A stretch of 64,000 bases of DNA from Trichostrongylus colubriformis. Its lineage: Eukaryota; Nematoda; Chromadorea; Rhabditida; Trichostrongylidae. The DNA lies in contig OZ022258.1 of the NCBI GenBank assembly GCA_963978905.1, forward strand, positions 45,120,591-45,184,590. The letters run 5' to 3'. Shown piece by piece: positions 61,051 to 64,000 of this stretch (position 1 is the stretch's first letter; each line of letters opens with the position of its first letter). The position numbers and the translations under genes were made by a program. The notes beneath the pieces were generated by a model. The model saw only the letters and a program-made list of their open reading frames with translations. It had not been told where the DNA came from and searched no databases.

Positions 61051-61303
61051 ATCCACATTACACGATGGAAGTGGTGCAATGACAAGTGGCGTACTCACTC
61101 GCATTGTGCGCTGGAATCAACCCTTTACCGAAGCTCCTCACCCCCCCTCCCCCACCCTTTCTAAGCTCAGCTGAGCTTTCAATTCTTCTAGAGTGGGTGA
61201 ACTGGTACCACATTGGACAGAGAGAATAAATGCATTGACTTCAACATCACTAATGCCCAGAAGTCATCGTAGAAGGCATTGCTGACGAACGGTAGGCATT
61301 ACG

Positions 61304-61350
61304 GTTGGTCTTACCTTAGGCCAAAATTGCCACATTCCAGTGTCTTAATG
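61304..61350 (+). repeat. Family K terminal fragment
   Basis: TTACCTTAGGCCAAAATTGC...CAGTGTCTTAA, about 300 bp from the previous copy in the same orientation. Confidence 0.45.
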
Positions 61351-62156
61351 AATCTACTATCGAAAGCAGCACAGTATTTTCGAACTCTGACCAATGTTAA
61401 ATATGTTGCGATGCGTTCGTGGTTCATTTCCGTTTTACATTAGCATCTCTACTCGGCCTCCAATCATACGAGAATCGTATTCAAATGTATAATTCGCGTT
61501 CAAGGTCGACACCGACTGTCGTTCACCCACGACGCATAGCTGCCATTCTATTCATCGCACTGCTTTCAGCCCACTATTCTTGTCCTCTTTCCTTTGCTAG
61601 CATTTTCACATACAAACTTTATAAATTCAAATTTCTTATCATCATTATAAAAGGATTGAATGAATTGAGGTGACATAGAAGAAACAAAGAACGCCAGGCA
61701 TGGTCGCTCTAAAGGGTCTAGCAATCCACTTATTCCGTATCTGACATGTCTCCATAGTTCTCTTTCTGACCTTTCTTTCCAATCCTTCAAGTAAACGTGA
61801 TTTTTTATGGAACAATTAATTTGATATATTATCTAAGAAATATGGAAATAGCAGGAAACGTAAGGTGGACCTATCGCACTTATGATTAGCAGCTCTTCCA
61901 TTACGTTGTACCGTACCATCCCTCTGGTCCTCTAGCACTACCAGCTAAACGCCTCTATCCCATGTATCAGCAACATTCAAACTACATACCAGACAATCAT
62001 CCATTCAGTATAGTTAGAAGCCATGTTATTTTGCTATATTGTTATAATTCTCAATGCAGAGGTGATGTAGTGATAGGTGGCGCGCGCTTCGAATCTCATG
62101 ATGAGGATATCAATTGTATCAATAACCGCCCACGCCAACGAAGCATCCCATCTCTT

Positions 62157-62760
62157 CGGGATGTGTACCCTCATGCCAGGATTTCGCGTTGCGACGTTCT
62201 CCGAGCGACATTTGCGCGCGAGTTGACTGCTCTCGGTGGGGATCGTGTGTAATTGCGTAAGAAGGGTGGCTACCGTATCTACGCCTATTTCTATTCATTT
62301 TACCGCTATATTAAACTTGTTTTCAAATTGTTTTCATCTCAATAGGCAGGATTCGGTAACATTCAGTATTTGAGTGTTTTCAGTTCCGCATGGCTGATAA
62401 TAACGTTTTGCATGCATTGATTCCACTTTCTGTGCTCTTCACCCAATACCCTCGTGTTGATATACTAAAAGGATGATACTCAGCACAGGGAATGGAATAA
62501 GCATGCAAAATGCTATTATCAACCAAGAGTGAGCTGGAAAAAAGTTCAAATGCAATCAAATTTTGTATTATGAGATGAAAAAAGTTTGAAAACAAACTCA
62601 GAGTATCGGCGAATTGAATGGAGATAGGTGTGGATACTTCGCCGCCTTTCTTATGCAATAATACGCGATTCCCACCGAGGGCAGTCAACTCGCGCGCGAA
62701 CGTCGCTCGCCGCTCGGCGCCGCGCAAAATCCTGACATAAGAACAAACACCTATCTCTCC
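62157..62760. repeat. Large foldback element
   Basis: Arms of about 190 nt (62157-62345 and 62570-62760) are inverted copies sharing GCGCGCGAGTTGACTGC and TGTTTTCAAA segments, with a central loop of about 225 nt. Confidence 0.82.
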
Positions 62761-62939
62761 GCGGTAGGTAGATTATTAACAGGCTCGAAAGGACAATCTT
62801 GTACATCGGCTAGCCCGCACAAGCCATTGTATGGGCCAAATCACACTCACATATCACCACGATTCTGATAAATGGAACTGCAATGCGCTCAATACACCAA
62901 ATGTGAAATGAACTCGCCACTGTGTCTCATTCCTTCTAG

Positions 62940-63074
62940 GAGCAGCCATGACAGAAGCCCTCAAACGCATGGATGACTACGTGGTGATGGGTCGCTACGT
63001 GGTGTACGTTTGTATTTTGGCAGAGCTGATGATTCTACCCCAGGTATCGTCCATGTTCTACATGATGTATGCAG
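62940..63074 (+). CDS. Probable MFS transporter, first coding exon (partial gene)
   Basis: ATG at 62948 opens 42 codons plus 1 nt: MTEALKRMDDYVVMGRYVVY then VCILAELMIL and SSMFYMMYA, closing at a GTAGAC donor. An amphipathic start, one hydrophobic segment and the FYMMYAG ending resemble nematode SLC22-like major-facilitator carriers. A polypyrimidine TTCTAG acceptor stands 8 nt before the ATG, as expected for SL trans-splicing. Later exons would lie right of the window. It could instead be an internal exon (reading AA-MTEAL). Confidence 0.5.
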
Positions 63075-63187
63075 GTAGACTTCTTCTTATACTATTTTAT
63101 TTTTATTTTTGATTTGTTTTCACCAATTTTACCATTGCTTCCTTACCGCATTCACTTCATTTTTGCATTTCTAATGATTCTACTGAT

Positions 63188-63245
63188 TTAAGGAATCGTC
63201 CACGGAAAAAAGGAGTTTCTTTGTTACCCATATATTTATGTTATA
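63188..63245. repeat. Family A MITE, left arm cut by a mariner
   Basis: TAAGGAATCGTCCACGG... up to TTATGTTATA is the family A arm. The mariner TIR begins at the next base, so the arm was the insertion target. Confidence 0.7.
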
Positions 63246-64000
63246 TTAGGTTGTCCCAAAAGTCTTGTAGTATTTTTTCGATCATCACTTTTTATTTTTT
63301 TTCGTCCAACAAATAACAATTAGGCAACAACGTATCGACCATTGTTATCGGCAACCCTCTGCCACTTTATAGGGAAATCGTTGATTCCCTTCTCCCAGAG
63401 CTCTGGGTTCTGAGAGTCGTAGAAGTCAGCGATCGCCTTCGCAAGCAAGTCATATTCAACGAATTTTCTCTTCACCAGGAAGGATTCGAGAGGATGGGTA
63501 AGGTGATAGCCAGAGGGGGCAATGCCTGGAGAGTATGGTGGGTGGGGCAGCACATCCCAGCCGAGCTGCTATAACTTGTCCTGGGTACTATTCGCGAAAT
63601 GGGAGCGGGCGTCATCATGAAGAAGGGTGACCGCGGACATTTTCCGGCACTTTTCTCGAACAGCAACGGCGAGCTGCTGGAGCTGGTGGGTGCATACAGC
63701 AGCGGTGACTGTCTCGCCTTGTACCAGCACCTCGCGGAAAAGCATTCCTTCCGCGTCCCAGAACCAGCACAGTCCCAAGCGTGGTTTGTCTTTCATGTCA
63801 ATCTCGCCGTTGCTGAAGGTGATGAACCAGCGGCGCACGGTCACGTAGCTCACACATCCCTTGCCCAATGCAGCGCTGATGGAGTGGCAAGCTTCCGTCG
63901 TTTTGATGCCGCAAGACCGCTCATAATAGATGACACCGCGAGTTGGGTGGGTATCGACAACGGGCATTGTAGCTCTCTCCACGGGATCTGGTGGGTCAAT
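63246..64000 (-). mobile_element. Mariner-family element, internally deleted, running off the window
   Basis: The TIR TTAGGTTGTCCCAAAAG starts after a TA at 63244-63245. The minus strand encodes a recognisable N-terminus (VSYVTVRRWFITFSNG near 63830) followed directly by HDDARSH of the second catalytic block, so the first catalytic region is deleted. The third block reads YSPGIAPSGYHL, with both usual aspartates changed to glycine. Its 5' end is beyond position 64000. Confidence 0.88.

Larger units (their letters stand above)
55632..62939. other. Intergenic region between divergent slo-1 and the MFS-like gene
   Basis: About 7.3 kb shared by two divergently transcribed genes. It carries a GC island, repeats at 56.8, 57.65, 59.1 and 60.6 kb, family K fragments and a large foldback element (62.2-62.8 kb). 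No coding exon supported. Confidence 0.6.

Overview
The window is nuclear DNA of a nematode, most likely a clade V parasite of the strongylid/hookworm type. The evidence is small exons with nematode GT-AG splice sites, nematode-type protein families, decayed mariner/Tc1 and RTE elements, and a very high load of palindromic non-autonomous transposons (MITEs). I could not run any search, so protein identities rest on translated exons compared with what I know of the families. Exon chains were checked by reading phase and by codon count.

Region 1-13.7 kb (minus strand): the 3' part of an astacin-family zinc metalloprotease gene (nas type) with twelve phase-consistent exons. The order is a proline-rich prodomain, a furin-like RRKR site, the astacin catalytic domain, an EGF-like domain and the start of a CUB domain. 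The signal-peptide exon was not found, and the end of the CUB domain lies left of the window. Its introns hold a decayed RTE-type LINE, a mariner relic and several MITEs.

Region 13.7-20.5 kb: no supported gene. It carries a 116-bp direct repeat and hammerhead-ribozyme-like motifs.

Region 20.5-55.6 kb (minus strand): the complete coding region of slo-1, the large-conductance Ca2+-activated (BK) potassium channel. It is spread over about 35 kb in 29 constitutive coding positions, including one pair of mutually exclusive exons, plus a candidate 39-nt cassette exon. Start codon, S0-S6, GYGD selectivity filter, RCK1, RCK2, calcium bowl and stop codon are all visible. The predicted protein is 1130 aa, or 1143 aa with the cassette. 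A tRNA-Leu(UAA) gene lies antisense in one intron. The other introns are packed with mariner relics and palindromic elements, several of them nested.

Region 55.6-64 kb: a long 5' region of slo-1 with a GC-rich island, then on the plus strand the first recognisable exon of a probable major-facilitator transporter (62.9-63.1 kb). A MITE interrupted by a mariner relic then runs off the right edge.

There is no operon, CRISPR, phage or viral system here. The most interesting points are the slo-1 alternative exons, covarying hammerhead-like motifs tied to a dispersed retroelement-like repeat, and palindromic elements carrying paired tRNA-like modules.
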